A stretch of DNA of 64,000 nt from Primula veris (GCA_963682055.1 OY821742.1:16895752-16959751); one strand, 5' to 3'; shown: positions 49,163 through 61,004, counted from the first letter of the stretch. The notes: a model not told the origin generated them from the sequence alone. Numbers and translations are program-made.

Positions 49163-49429
49163 TCATTCACTTAGACTTAGAGAGGTAAATTGACCTAGGG
49201 TGAAGGTATCTACCATTTGTTTCCATTCCGGTTTAATAGAGGTATAGAAGATTTTTAGCATCATTCCCATAGAAAATCCATGCGAAGGACAATCTCTAAG
49301 GAGTTTGTTGAATATATACCACGCTTCGTGGTATGCTTCATGGTGTTTAGGAAGAAAGTTTTGAATTTGTTTACGAGCATCGACTAGACGAGATGCTGGG
49401 TAGAAGTACTTAAGAAAATATTCTACCAT
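49163..49429 (-). pseudogene. Athila/Tat-type gypsy Gag fragment
   Basis: An 88-codon minus frame beginning MVEYFLKYFYPASRL, then EAWYIFNKLLRDCPSHGF and an FYTSIKPEWKQMVDTF segment. This matches the order in Athila/Tat Gag (FYP, EAWERFKDLLRKCPHHG, FYNGL, VD-A). Short remnants of the upstream and downstream Gag appear in other frames. It is interrupted on both sides and so non-functional. Confidence 0.8.
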
Positions 49430-50302
49430 GACACTGCAAGTTCTAATCGAATTCCTTTGGAGGTTTTTGTACCCCTCTAAAGCATTTTCTTTTTAAGGAA
49501 AAGCGCAACAACTTAAGTTGTATCCGATCAAGAGGGATTTGACCGTTACACACCAAGCGGCATGTGTCGGCGAAATCCTCGAGATGTGAGTATGAGCTCT
49601 CACTATTCAAACCAAAAAAATTTGGAAGAATTTTTAGAAAGTGAGAGTCGTGCAAAACAAATTGCTCCTAGTCAGGGTCAAATTCAATGCAAGACAACCC
49701 GACCGGCACAACAGGATTTAAGCATTGCTCAATTGTTACTTCGTTTTCGGTTGCACGCCCTAGTTCCATTTAGAACAAGCGGATATAAGTATTTAGATGG
49801 TGTCGGAGTTTTTTTGTTTTTTTCAATTAATTAATATTCAATAATTAATTCAAATTAATTAATTAAAAAAAATCGAATCTGATTCTTCAAATCAGAAAAA
49901 TAATATTAGAATTTTCAATTTTTTTAATTAAATAATTAATCATTACATTTTTTTTCGATTGTTTTTTATTAATTATCCTGATTCTTTAAATCAGGAAAAA
50001 TAAATTTTTTTTTATATTTTTTTCCATTTTTAATTAATTAAAAATAAATTAATTCCTAATTATCAATAAATATTAATAATAATCCATAATTTTCAAAAAT
50101 TAATAAATTCTGAATTCTTATCTATCTTTTTAAGATTTGGTTCAGATTTGATAAGATTGACGTAGCATCTTTTTATCCAAATTTGGTTAGAAAAAGATTT
50201 GATAGATTTTGAATATTTTATCCTTATCTATTTTAACCAACTTTCAACTTTAAAAGCTTTTATTTATTAATTTTCGGAATTTATATTAATAAATTTTAGA
50301 TT

Positions 50303-50333
<31 letters not shown>

Positions 50334-50556
50334 CTGATTCTTTAAAATCAGGAATGGATTTTTTTTTTAATGTATAATTAATTAATTAATTAGGATTTTA
50401 ACAAGAATAATTATAACAACATTAAAAATCCTAATTTTATTAGGCCTGACCGGTTAGGTTGACCGGTCAGGTCCGAGGTTTATTTGAAGGCTTTTGATGG
50501 CTTTTGAACCCAATTTCCAGGTTCGTTTTGTTAACTAATATCAACCTGAAATTAAT
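49430..50556 (-). mobile_element. Gypsy 5' leader and Gag N-terminal region, upstream copy
   Basis: Collinear with 42720-44950 of the other copy, but without the nested 1.1-kb element. It is very AT-rich with three short stem-loops of the type CTGATT-CTT(C/T)AA-AATCAG at 49878-49896, 49977-49995 and 50333-50352. A palindromic GACCGGTCAGGTC segment lies at about 50460-50472. Confidence 0.7.
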
Positions 50557-50574
50557 TCTCCGGCAGCGGCGCTA
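50557..50574 (-). other. Primer-binding site of the gypsy element, upstream copy
   Basis: Minus strand TAGCGCCGCTGCCGGAGA, close to the tRNA-Asp-type site TGGCGCCGTTGCCGGGGA. Confidence 0.75.
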
Positions 50575-50584
50575 AAATATTGAT

Positions 50585-51374
50585 TGCCCCTTAAGTGTGT
50601 AATTTTTAGGCACAAAAAGGCCTCGCAAGAGTACGAGTGCAATTGCAATATAAATCATGTAAGTACTAGTTCGTTCCACGGAGAACTAATCAAGTTCGAT
50701 ATTAGTTTAAACTTTTCCTAGATTTGGGTTTTAGTATCTCTCTTTTCTCCAATAATCCACCTATATATTTCTAATAACTAAACCAATTCAACTAAATAAC
50801 ATGCAAGGTTTGTCAATTCTAACAAGTTTATATCTAGCAAATTATGGCTATTTTTCGATTAAGCGAGTTTTCCTACAATTTATAACATGCAATTTAAGAG
50901 TCGTCAATTCCTAATTATGCAAATGAGTATAAACAAGTACTAATTAAAACAATAGTCAAATAGATAATAAAAACCAACAAAAAGAAGTAAAAATGATAGC
51001 AAAGTTCATAAAAATAACTTATGTTGCAAGCGATAGTTATTGAATTCGACAAAGTATCCAAAAATATATAGAAGGAAGAATATTTTAGAGAGAGAGACTT
51101 TGAGCTCTAAAAAATGAAAATACTAAATTTATGTGAAATTCGAAGGTTTTGGGATGAATATATATCCAAAACTTAACAAACTTATGTAATCAAATTTTAA
51201 ATTCTAAACTGACTTGACCAGTCAGATGAGCTTCTAGAATATTCTTTTGGCTCTATATTGACTTGATTCCGTTTTGCAACTTCATGGGGTAGATTTTGAG
51301 GCCCTTCAAATTTTGGTTTCTGCTCTTTTGGTCCTTTCTTTGATTTTATTGCATCCTTGTCTCGTTTTTGTGCT
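50585..51374 (-). repeat. Truncated gypsy 5' LTR
   Basis: Aligns with 44981-45830 and then breaks off at about 51374, so roughly 150 bp of the 5' end of the LTR is lost. The preceding sequence (plus coordinate above 51374) is unrelated to the other copy. Confidence 0.75.
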
Positions 51375-53541
51375 AATTCCATATTTGTGTTTCAATTTAG
51401 ATAATTAATTTAGAAAAATAAAACGTTTATGCTTTATATTCTCATGACCTACTATATCATGTCAAATCAATGACTTAGTTGAATAACTCAACATATCATT
51501 ATTGACACAAGAGTATCAACTAAAATGCTTAATTTGAACATATAGTCACCCATGCATTGCCACAAGCAAGCAACTACTCACAATCTGATACTAGTGTTTT
51601 AGCTACCGGAATGACTACTGTCATTAGGTTCCAAAAACCACTAGTACATCATTCAGCTTTTCATGCTTGCACTTGTTAGTGGGCTTCCAAACTTTTAAAA
51701 CGTTTCCACTCATCAATTCCCCCACAGTTCATGCATTCCCTTTATCCTCAATCAGGACATGCACATTGTGATGGAGAAACTTAATCAATTTCAAGGTGGT
51801 AAATGAAATAGTATCATTTATATCAGATGTTTAAGGTCTATACCTCTTAACCGTTAGGTATTCTACCACTCACCCGTAGGCATTTTGGGGCACTACTAGA
51901 TTCTCGATCTACAAGATCGATAGGTTACCCACACATTTGTGTGACACTCGGGGTTCTCACCCAATCCTTGATGAGACTTAAAATGTAACTTGCCCATATA
52001 AAAGCTCATTTGTCGTTAAAGCTAATATCAGATTAAATACTCGAGACTATATGTACGCTCGTTAACTGTCTAGCCCAACAATAAATGGGTTCACATGGCC
52101 CAAAACCCGTTCGCCTTAAGGAAAACATGAGCAATAGTCGAACGGCTCAAAGGAAGGCCGGACCACTTATGGAATTGGATTTATGATAACAAGATCATAT
52201 GATTTGATGTTCTGCCTAATATCTTGAAGACACATCCAAATGGATCATCCTATCATAACTTGACACGTGGACAATTGTCTCCACTCATTGGCTATAAAAA
52301 TATCTCATTGAAAAGAAGAAGAGTCATTCAAGAACAAAGAAAGAAAGCAAATATACACTATAGTACTTTTTATAATTTCCTCTGACAAATTAGTTTAGAG
52401 TTTTCTTATGCAGCTAAAAGCTTATCAATTATTTATAAACACTTTGAGTTGATTTTAGACTCATCAATCTTAGTAATATAATATTACTCAATTAGTATTC
52501 TCAATAATAGTGAACTCAACATATTCACAATATGTTCTTTAAACAATTAATAAGATGTTATTTCAAAAAAGTATTAAATGTTCTTTTAAGAAATTAATAA
52601 AATGTAATATACAAATTAAACTAAAGATGTAATTACAATACCCACTGTGTTCCGAACATTTTCTGAAAAAAACTGCTCGTTATCTCAAATAGCAAACACG
52701 CACAATCTAATTTCGGAAAATGAAACTAAAACTTTCCTTCGCAAACAACAAATTTCTATAAGCACACATGTTTTCAAAAAACTGATTTTGCAAGAGTATT
52801 GTAGTTCATTCCCAAAAAATATTATCAAATTCTGAAAGATTTAGTCAACCGTAAACACCAACAAAATCTGATTTTACAAATAACAATCTCATAATTCAAA
52901 CAGTTCTGTCGTAAGTCCTAAATTCTGAAAATCAAAAAGTGGTTTTACAAAAACTATTTTGAAACCAGTTCTATCGCAAGCCCCAAATTCTGAAAATCAG
53001 AAAATTGTTTTACAAGAACAATCCAAAATAATTTTCGGTTTCACAAACAAAAAACTATCATTCAAGAAACCACAACACACCATAAAATGGTAGTAAGATT
53101 TCCGTATAACCCACTTATATGAACGGTATCACACATTAAAAATTAGTAAAAACTGAATTAACTAATTTTTTAATTACATCGCGTATGAAATATAAAACTA
53201 ATATTTTGCTTCACAAAATATTAACTATAATTGTTACGTGGACCATACTCAAACTACGGGAATAAAAAGTAACAGTCAAGTGAGATCCATATAAGCATTT
53301 AATGCCCATTAATATACCAAGTAATATAACTCTCAAATAGTTAATCCAATTATTCAAGATATATCAAAACCATTGCCACAGAAATTATGGTTCACAAAAT
53401 GGCACATGCTGAATAAGTTACTGATGAACAATTACATGCTTATACATAATCAAATAAATGGTGTCATCATTTCCCGAATGTAACTCATAAATCATTTAAT
53501 TAACCGTTTCAATATTTACTACTAAATATCCCATTAACAGA
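51375..53541. other. Spacer with possible LTR-like part
   Basis: No gene recognised. TGACACGTGGACAATTGTC followed by GGCTATAAAAATATC near 52260-52305 looks like an LTR or host promoter with a TATA element, but I found no partner copy. The part from 52640 to 53060 has several short direct repeats of the type AAATTCTGAAAATCA. Confidence 0.35.
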
Positions 53542-53912
53542 GAGTCCAAATCTTCTACCCCATATTCTCTACCCCCTTCCGTGCCATCTTGCTTATTTTA
53601 TCCAAAAAAAAATTCTAAAAAAATTATACAATTAATATAATACATGTATCAATACATTTCAATAATTAATTTTTTTTTAAATCCACACGCAATTTATTTT
53701 GGAATAAATGTATAAATTAGTGTAAATTAAACATTAAATCTTAGAAAAATTGTTTAAAGCAATATTATGCCCAAATGTTTTAAAATTTGAATACAATATA
53801 ATATAAAAGCTTATAAATTTGCGGAACAAGTTGTGAAAATTTAAAATTTGAGTGAAAATAAGCAAGGGGGCACGGAAAGGGGTAGAGAATAGGGGGTAGA
53901 AGATTTGGACTC
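53542..53912. mobile_element. MULE-like MITE with ~60-bp inverted ends, 371 bp
   Basis: Left end GAGTCCAAATCTTCTACCCC; the right end read inward starts with the same 20 bases. The inverted match continues with few mismatches to TTGCTTATTTT, about 55-60 bp in all. Flanks ATTAACAGA and ATTAAAAAG could be a decayed 9-bp target duplication, which with the long ends suggests a Mutator-like origin. The interior is AT-rich and non-coding. Confidence 0.75.
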
Positions 53913-54808
53913 ATTAAAAAGTAGTACTCAAACTAAACATGTATTTACAGATTATACATATAACACATATGGCTCAATTACAATTGTAATAGCAAGCTCA
54001 CTGTATCTATCATTCGTTCATGTATAAATGAACATTTCTCACAATAGATAAATTCAATTTAATCAATCACGAAGCAAATACTATTCTGACATGAACTTGC
54101 TAATATCAAAATTTCATGATTAATCATTTAATCACAAAGATATTAGCAAACAAATTACAGATTTTTCTCAAAATCCAAACGACGATAAAACATATTATCA
54201 CATGGCAATCAAATATGCTTGTATGTAAACAATTAATATAAGCAATAAACATATTACTAAACATAAATACAAAATAACACACATAGATTCCCCACTGATT
54301 AACATGTTATCACTATAAATTAGGATAAACAGTGAAACCAATCTACCAACATGCATGTAAACGTACAGGTATATACACACATGAATATAAATTCCTAGAA
54401 AAATCCTGCACGTACATAAGACATAGATCTCATGTAAAACAAATCAAACCACACTAAAACAGTGTATCATAAAACGTGACAGGTTTACAAACCAAATCAC
54501 AAAATAACCCCAAACAAGGAAGTATCAAACTTTAAACGCGTTCCCGTAAACACCAATTTGTTAAAAGTAAAAGTTTGTGAGAAAATAATTTTCCAAATAA
54601 GTTTATCAAAAGGCCATGCATCAAAATAACAAACATGATATAGTAATCCGAAACCATTTCAGCCGTAAACATCAAATTTTTGAAACCAAAGATTAAGAGA
54701 AAATGATTTTACTAAGAACGATTGCGGAGAAAGAAATAATTTTATGTAAATCCATATACCGAAATTATTGTGATCAACGTATCCAAAAAAGAAATAGTGT
54801 TTAAAAAT
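53913..54808. other. AT-rich spacer
   Basis: No gene or element recognised. Confidence 0.4.
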
Positions 54809-55314
54809 GTTGGGTACGCTGTTCTGAAACAAAATAATTTCTACGTAAAATAAATGGAGAAAAAATATAAAATAATTTTAACAAATATATTAACATAAAA
54901 AACAAATGGTAACACAAGATATTGTAAATTATACCGAAAGAAGGAGTAAAAGTTCATAGACGAGATGACTATTAAACAGTAACCCGTAAACACTATTTGT
55001 CCCGCCACCTTTCTGCTTCTGCCTAATGAGGCAGTGTGTTCGCAAGATACAACGTCTTTCACATGTGACTCGACGAAAGCGGTATCGAGCCACGATTAAG
55101 CAGTTGGTGGTGTGATTCTCTCTCTATATGTATGCATGTGTGGCTGTGTGTTTGACATGTTCTATGTTTTTCCATTCTTCAAAATATAGATAGATATACA
55201 TATAGTTTTATATCAAAAACTTACAAGTTCTCAATGCTATCATTGTGATATATTAAAGTTTTTAAGTTACAAATATTTGCATTCAAACCGCAAATTCATT
55301 AAGACTTTCCAATA
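54809..55314 (-). repeat. Solo copia LTR (family member B)
   Basis: About 506 bp, closely matching the LTR at 39843-40358 across its whole length (for example TACGCTGTTCTGAAAC, TGTGACTCGACG and GGTGGTGTGATTCTCTCTCT in the same order). It starts TGTTGGGTACGCTG on the plus strand and ends near TTTCCAATA. No polypurine tract, primer site or pol remains adjoin it, so it is most likely a solo LTR. Flanking duplication not evident. Confidence 0.7.
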
Positions 55315-55750
55315 GATATATCAATTGCCCTCATTGTTTGGAATTTCTTTTGCCTTTTAAAAAACCCTATTGAAGTGTTTGTACGTAGTTGGTACGTCCG
55401 TTAACTGGGTTTTCATGTGAGGTTGGTGAAAGCCATCATCATCCTATTATTGATCTTGCTAGCAATGCAAGAATATTAATTCACTTTGCGTGGCCTATGT
55501 TCGTCACATTTTCATTTTTTCAAACACTGACTCGAAATTTTAAAATACGGATATATTGAACTACATTTAGCCCATTGACTTAATTTTGTGATAGCTCAGC
55601 ACGCGCTCGAAAGAATAATGTTAAACATATTATACGGCATTTATGAATTATCATCGATTTAGGGTTATTCTACTCGAAATATGAAAATGATGATCAATTA
55701 ATTGGATATACGGACGCTAATAATCTGTCTAATCTACATAATGTTAAATC

Positions 55751-55808
<58 letters not shown>

Positions 55809-57988
55809 TTTATATATGGTGATACTGTAATATCTTGTTGATCTATGAAATAAACATTAATCGTGACTTTTCCGAACCATGTAGAAATAATCAAGTGAAG
55901 AATGTCTTTGGTTGAGATCGATGATCCATTACGAACAATAACGGTCTGGGATAAAATCAGCAAATACTTAGCTAACATATGTATAAGGATAATACGGCAT
56001 ATATCGCGTAAATTAGAGTAAGATATATTAAAGTGTATCAAACTAATCATATATCTCTTAAATTATTTGAAATTCACGATCTTTACAAATGATAAAATTG
56101 ACGTCCACCAAAAACGATCAACGAATAATGTAGCCGGATTATTTACTAAATCTATCACCACAACAACCTTTTAAGAAATTGGTGCGTAGTGTTGGGATTC
56201 GAATCTTGAAAGATATGGGATAATGGCTATCAGTTTTGATCATCAGATGAAGACACGAAATGTGGTCATTAATGTGAAGTATTGTGCACATGATAAATAG
56301 GTGATGATGACACAACATTTCATGTGTCATTTTCTCAAACATATGTGTTCAACAGATGTAACAAGTGTATATAAATACGTCATTATGTTATTCAATTCTA
56401 TTCCTAAACTTTTCCTATAAATAACTATGTTATATAGCATTTTCCATTCATGAAATAGTGAGGGGGGATAGTGAGAGGGCTTATAAAAATAGTGTGATCA
56501 TCAAAGTTGTACCTGTAAATTACTTCTTTCATATATATAAAAAGTTAATAATTTTTCTTCTATGGCTCAACCCCGGAGTGTTAATACGCCGAACAACTAC
56601 GTATCTGGTGTTCAATATTTTTATGTTTTTAATACTTATTCTAGTATGCTTTTAGTATCATTTTTATAACAAACATCTATAATTTTTTTTTTATCAATTG
56701 TGGGAAAAACTCACATCTTATTTTATTGATTTAATAGGAAGATAAAATGTAGGGGTGAAAACCCCTACTACAATGTACTAAGAAAGTAGCTTAAAACAAA
56801 ATACAATTCAATTGGAAACAGCATTATATTTTTTGAATTATCTCTTCAAAATATCAAATAAACAATTTAATTCCAATAAGTTATAAAGAATTGAAATAGA
56901 TTTTTTCAAATGTAATTTTTAAGATTTATTAGCGAAAACAAGGTATGTCCACCTTTTATTCGTCAAATCATCAAAAATATATACTCATGTCATCAACATA
57001 TTTTATGGATGATGATATAGGTCAAAAGGGTAATGATATAGGTACAGAGCGAAAGAGGGCATGGGTGTTAATTTAACATTATATCGAGGGTGTTTTTCAT
57101 TAAAAACTCTAATTAAATGTAAGAGGTATATGTTGTATTTGAGCTTTGGGGTTTTAGCATTTTTTATCATCAATTGTTGATGATTTCTTGATTATTACCT
57201 GAATTCTCAGTTTTTTTAAATTAATACCCTTAATTCTCAATTATTTTCTTAATTGGTACATTCGATTCAATTTTTCTTGTGCAACTTGTCACATAATTGG
57301 ACGGAATAGTTTAAAACAAAAAAAAATCTTGAATTCAGAGTAATAATAGAGAGAAAAAAAGAATTTAAAATACTAAACGAGAAAAAACAATAATTCAGGA
57401 TACACAAACCATAAAAACCCTTGACTTATTAAACAAAACAATTATGACATGCTATAAAATTTACTTTCCAAAAAAGGACAAAAAATTTAGGACGGAATAA
57501 GTATAATTGTATAAAATACTTTAGTTTTCTACCCATAGTATATGATATGCTTAAAAAGTCTCCCTAAATGTAAGTTTTAATAGAATATTTTGCCTATTGA
57601 ATCATGTGGAAACAAAGATTAGATCATCATGTTATTAGATAATAAATCAATTATTCAACAATTACAATTATTCCATAACAAATAGCATGGTTGTTTGCAA
57701 ACTAATTTATCTATTAATGTCTATGACAAAATTGTAGGTTTGTCCTACATTATTTTCATCACCGGTCTCTCACAAATAGTGTATTATATATCGTTTTAAG
57801 ATAAGTGATGAAGGTGATATAGTAGGCTCTTAGTCGCATAGACTAGCCTATCATCATATTTGATAAAACTTGAATGCATTACCTTCTGGTGTAACTTTTT
57901 AAAAGTGATTCCCCAAAAGTTATAATACTAAATATTAATTTCATATTCTCTCTCTCTTAAATAGTTGTCTCCCTCTTTTACTTCCATG
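55315..57988. other. AT-rich spacer
   Basis: No supported gene. It contains the (TA)n tract listed separately. The small plus frame at 56458-56655 and minus frames at 55694-56342 show no domain; one is partly translated TA repeat. Confidence 0.4.
55754..55805. repeat. (TA)n microsatellite, about 52 bp
   Basis: An uninterrupted alternating AT tract. Its length is likely to be polymorphic. Confidence 0.95.
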
Positions 57989-58295
57989 TAGGGTTGGGAA
58001 AAAACCAAAACGAAAAAACCCGAAAAAGACCCAAAACGGAAAAATCGAAAAAAATTTGGGTCGGTTTCGGTTTTCAGTAAAACCGAACCGAAAAAGACCG
58101 AAATCGAAAAAAACCTAAAAAAACCGAAAAAAACCTTAAAATAACCGAAAAATAACCGAAATTGGACCAAAAAACGGTCCGGTTTGGTAAAAAAATAAAA
58201 AGACCGAAACCGAAAAAAACCGAACCGAAAAATATGCTCGGTTTCGGTTTCGGTTTTGCCAAAAACCGAACCGGACCGAACCGAACTCAGCCCTA
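57989..58295. mobile_element. hAT-type MITE of CGGTTT-like composition, 307 bp
   Basis: Termini TAGGGTTGGG and, read inward from the right, TAGGGCTGAG. Flanked by 8-bp repeats CTTCCATG (57981-57988) and CTCCCATG (58296-58303) with one mismatch, matching hAT insertion. The interior is almost wholly AACCGAAAAA on one strand or its complement and can fold back on itself. The several overlapping open frames here (for example 57928-58302 minus, rich in FRFFRFGS) are translations of this simple composition. Confidence 0.85.
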
Positions 58296-58303
58296 CTCCC
58301 ATG

Positions 58304-59342
58304 TCCCGTTCTGTCTCCCACTAAATCTGCCCATCGTCGGACCTTCGCCCCCCACCATTACGGACTTCCGTGCCTCGCCATTCAATTCAAAATCTTAAAA
58401 TTGTCCGTTTATTTCAAAATTTTAGAGTAAATGAGGTTTGGTTTGATTTTTTTTTTAAGTTAATGAAATTTTGTTTGGTTTATTCATTTTAAAACCTTGA
58501 AGTGAATGAACTTTTTTTTTATTGTTTTTTTGAATTTTTTTGTTTTTGAATAATTTTCTTTTTCTTAATTTTAGTTTTTTAATATATTTTTGTATATATA
58601 TATATATATATATTTATTATTATTTTTTGATATTTTCACCGAAGTGAATAAGAACGTATCGAAGTGAATGAGACTTGATTTATACTGGATGAGAATTAAT
58701 TTATTAGACCAACACCAAATGATAACTAATTTTCATTTTATGTAGTTGAGGAAATTGCCCCATAAAACTTAAAATGGTCAATAATTCAAAGTCTTATCCA
58801 ATAATACATAATAAATAAATAAACGTTGCCTTTTTCTTTTTATAAAAAAAAGAAAAGACTGTTTATGGGGGGTTGAAGTAAAAGTAAAAGTGTAAAAGTG
58901 ATGATGATGATTGAGGGCATCTAGTACTATCTTATAGCTCTAGATTATTATTATTAGTAAGTATTGAATAGGGTACACCTAGAAAAGTGGAGCTCTGTCT
59001 TTTACTTTTTGTAGAAAAATTAAATCCCCATAAAATAAAATGAGACATTATATATTGCCTACTACTTGTCTACTTCACATCTTCACTCTTTATTCTCTTC
59101 ACTCAGCTTTCACTTCTTTGCCAACCAACTGTTTGCTTAATTGCCTCACTTTAATTTGAACTTGGTTTTTTTTAGTCTAAAATTGTTTTTATTTTTCTAC
59201 CCTGCTTTTAGTTTTCTTTTTATAAGCAAAATCCCTGCTTTTAGTCTGATTGTCCATCACCATCATTTTTTTTTTTTACTAATTTGTCTGGCTGAAAAGA
59301 GTGACATCGACTGAAACTTAAGCAGCATTGTTTCAGTAAAAA
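58304..59342 (+). promoter_or_regulatory. Upstream region and 5' leader of the PAO5-like gene
   Basis: No other gene seen. A TATA-like TTATATATTG at 59048-59057 is followed by a pyrimidine-rich stretch (TTCACTCTTTATTCTCTTCAC) about 30 bp further on that would suit a transcription start. This leaves a leader of roughly 250 bases containing T-rich runs. A (TA)n-like stretch lies near 58594-58611. Confidence 0.35.
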
Positions 59343-61004
59343 ATGGTGGTGAAAAAGCCAAGAATTGTGATAATTGGAGCTGGAATAGCTGGTCTCACAG
59401 CTGCTAACAAGCTCTACACAGCACAGGGCTCGGAGGGTTTGTTCGAACTCTCGGTGGTCGAAGCTGGGAACAGAATTGGTGGGAGAATCAACACTTCGGA
59501 GTTCGGTGGAGAGAGAATCGAAATGGGCGCCACATGGATCCATGGAATTGGTGGAAGCCCGGTTTATGAAATCGCGGAAAAGATCGGTTCTTTAGTGTCC
59601 GAACAGTCGTGGGAGTGTATGGATGGGCTTTACTCGAATGAGTTAGTCACCATTGCTGAAGGTGGGTATAAACTTGACCCTTCACTTGTTAGTTCTATTT
59701 CTAGCTTTTTTGATAACCTAGTGGATTATTCTCAAGGCAAGGTTTCTGAAGAAACAGAAAGTTTGAATCTTGAAGTTATTAGAAATTTGAATCTAGCCGA
59801 AAAGGCGTTTAATGCTTGTGTAAGGAATGGTAGTGAGATTAAAAATCTTAGCGTTGGTTCTTTCTTAAGTAAAGGGCTTGAGCTTTATTGTGGCTTAAAG
59901 CCAGGTAATAATGAGGTTAATGGGTGTGGTGATTGGACTCGAAAATCGCTCCAAGAAGCGATTTTTGCTATTTATGAGAACACTCAGCGGATTTTTACAG
60001 GAGCTGGGAGCCTTCAAATGCTCGACTATAATGCCGAAAGTAAGTACGTTATGTTCCCTGGTGAAGAGATAACCATTGCTAAAGGTTATACAAGCATAGT
60101 CGAGTCGATCGCTTCTGTTTTACCAGCCAATACTATCCAATTAGGCAAAAGGGTCACAAAGATCGAGTGGCAACCCCAGAATGTAGAGGTTCTAGAGATA
60201 CAAAACAGTCATGATTCGAAGCCCGTGAAGCTGCATTTTTCTGATGGGTCAGTTATGTTAGCTGATCATGTAATAATTACGGTCTCTTTGGGGGTACTAA
60301 AAGCCGGAACAAGGGACAATTCGGGTTTATTTAATCCTCCTCTACCAAGTTATAAGAGGGAAGCTATTTCTAAACTGGGGTATGGTGTTGTAGACAAGTT
60401 GTTTTTGAAAATAAGCCCCAGAAGTGATTTCGAAAATGGGACTTTAGGGAGGTTCCCGTGTCTGCAGATGGGTTTTCACCACTCTGATTCTGAGTTTAAA
60501 CACCCGAAAATCCCTTGGTGGATGAGAAAAACAGCTTCGTTGTGCCCACTCCACAGCAAATCTAGAGTTTTACTGTCTTGGTTTGCAGGAATAGAGGCTC
60601 TTGAGCTTGAATCTCTCAACGACGAAGCGATAATAGAAGGGGTCACAACTACAGTTTCTAACTTTTTACCCAAAGGTTATCTAAGTTCTCATGACTTGTC
60701 CAATGGGAATTTATGTTTTCAACGAAAATTCGAAGTAAGTGAGATTTTGAGGAGCAAATGGGGAACCGATCCGCTGTTTTTGGGCTCATATAGTTATGTT
60801 TCTATCGGATCAAATGTTGATGATATCGACAAAGTGGCTGAACCATTGCCAACCATTAGTTTTGGTGGTGCTGAAAGTTCCCCTCAATTACAAATCTTGT
60901 TTGCAGGAGAAGCTACTCACAGAACCCATTATTCTACTACTCATGGAGCTTATTTAAGTGGTCTTAGAGAAGCTAATAGGCTTCTTCATCATTATCAGAA
61001 GTAG
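59343..61004 (+). CDS. Polyamine oxidase, PAO5-like, intronless
   Basis: An FAD-dependent amine oxidase that oxidises polyamines (thermospermine or spermine in Arabidopsis PAO5), releasing hydrogen peroxide. 553 codons in a single exon, as for Arabidopsis PAO5. The N-terminal FAD dinucleotide site GAGIAGL is at residues 12-18, with acidic E40 about where the FAD ribose is bound and GGRIN at 46-50. MGATWIHG follows at 61-68. The catalytic-type lysine is K352 in GYGVVDK. The C-terminal FAD motif lies at about 519-536 (LFAGEATHRTHYSTTHGA). No signal peptide, and it ends HHYQK with no SKL-type peroxisomal signal, so it is expected to be cytosolic. ATG 59343 sits in an A-rich context just before the FAD motif. 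No disruption seen; likely functional. Substrate preference is inferred from the family. Confidence 0.95.
   Translation: MVVKKPRIVIIGAGIAGLTAANKLYTAQGSEGLFELSVVEAGNRIGGRINTSEFGGERIEMGATWIHGIGGSPVYEIAEKIGSLVSEQSWECMDGLYSNELVTIAEGGYKLDPSLVSSISSFFDNLVDYSQGKVSEETESLNLEVIRNLNLAEKAFNACVRNGSEIKNLSVGSFLSKGLELYCGLKPGNNEVNGCGDWTRKSLQEAIFAIYENTQRIFTGAGSLQMLDYNAESKYVMFPGEEITIAKGYTSIVESIASVLPANTIQLGKRVTKIEWQPQNVEVLEIQNSHDSKPVKLHFSDGSVMLADHVIITVSLGVLKAGTRDNSGLFNPPLPSYKREAISKLGYGVVDKLFLKISPRSDFENGTLGRFPCLQMGFHHSDSEFKHPKIPWWMRKTASLCPLHSKSRVLLSWFAGIEALELESLNDEAIIEGVTTTVSNFLPKGYLSSHDLSNGNLCFQRKFEVSEILRSKWGTDPLFLGSYSYVSIGSNVDDIDKVAEPLPTISFGGAESSPQLQILFAGEATHRTHYSTTHGAYLSGLREANRLLHHYQK

Noticed and set aside
55694..56050. 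118-codon minus frame
   Set aside because: A large part is translated (TA)n microsatellite (alternating Tyr-Ile).
57928..58302. Overlapping minus-strand open frames rich in Phe/Arg/Ser
   Set aside because: They are translations of the CGGTTT-like interior of the hAT MITE; no conserved domain or start context.
59241..59543. Minus-strand 100-codon frame
   Set aside because: Antisense of the PAO5 N-terminus.
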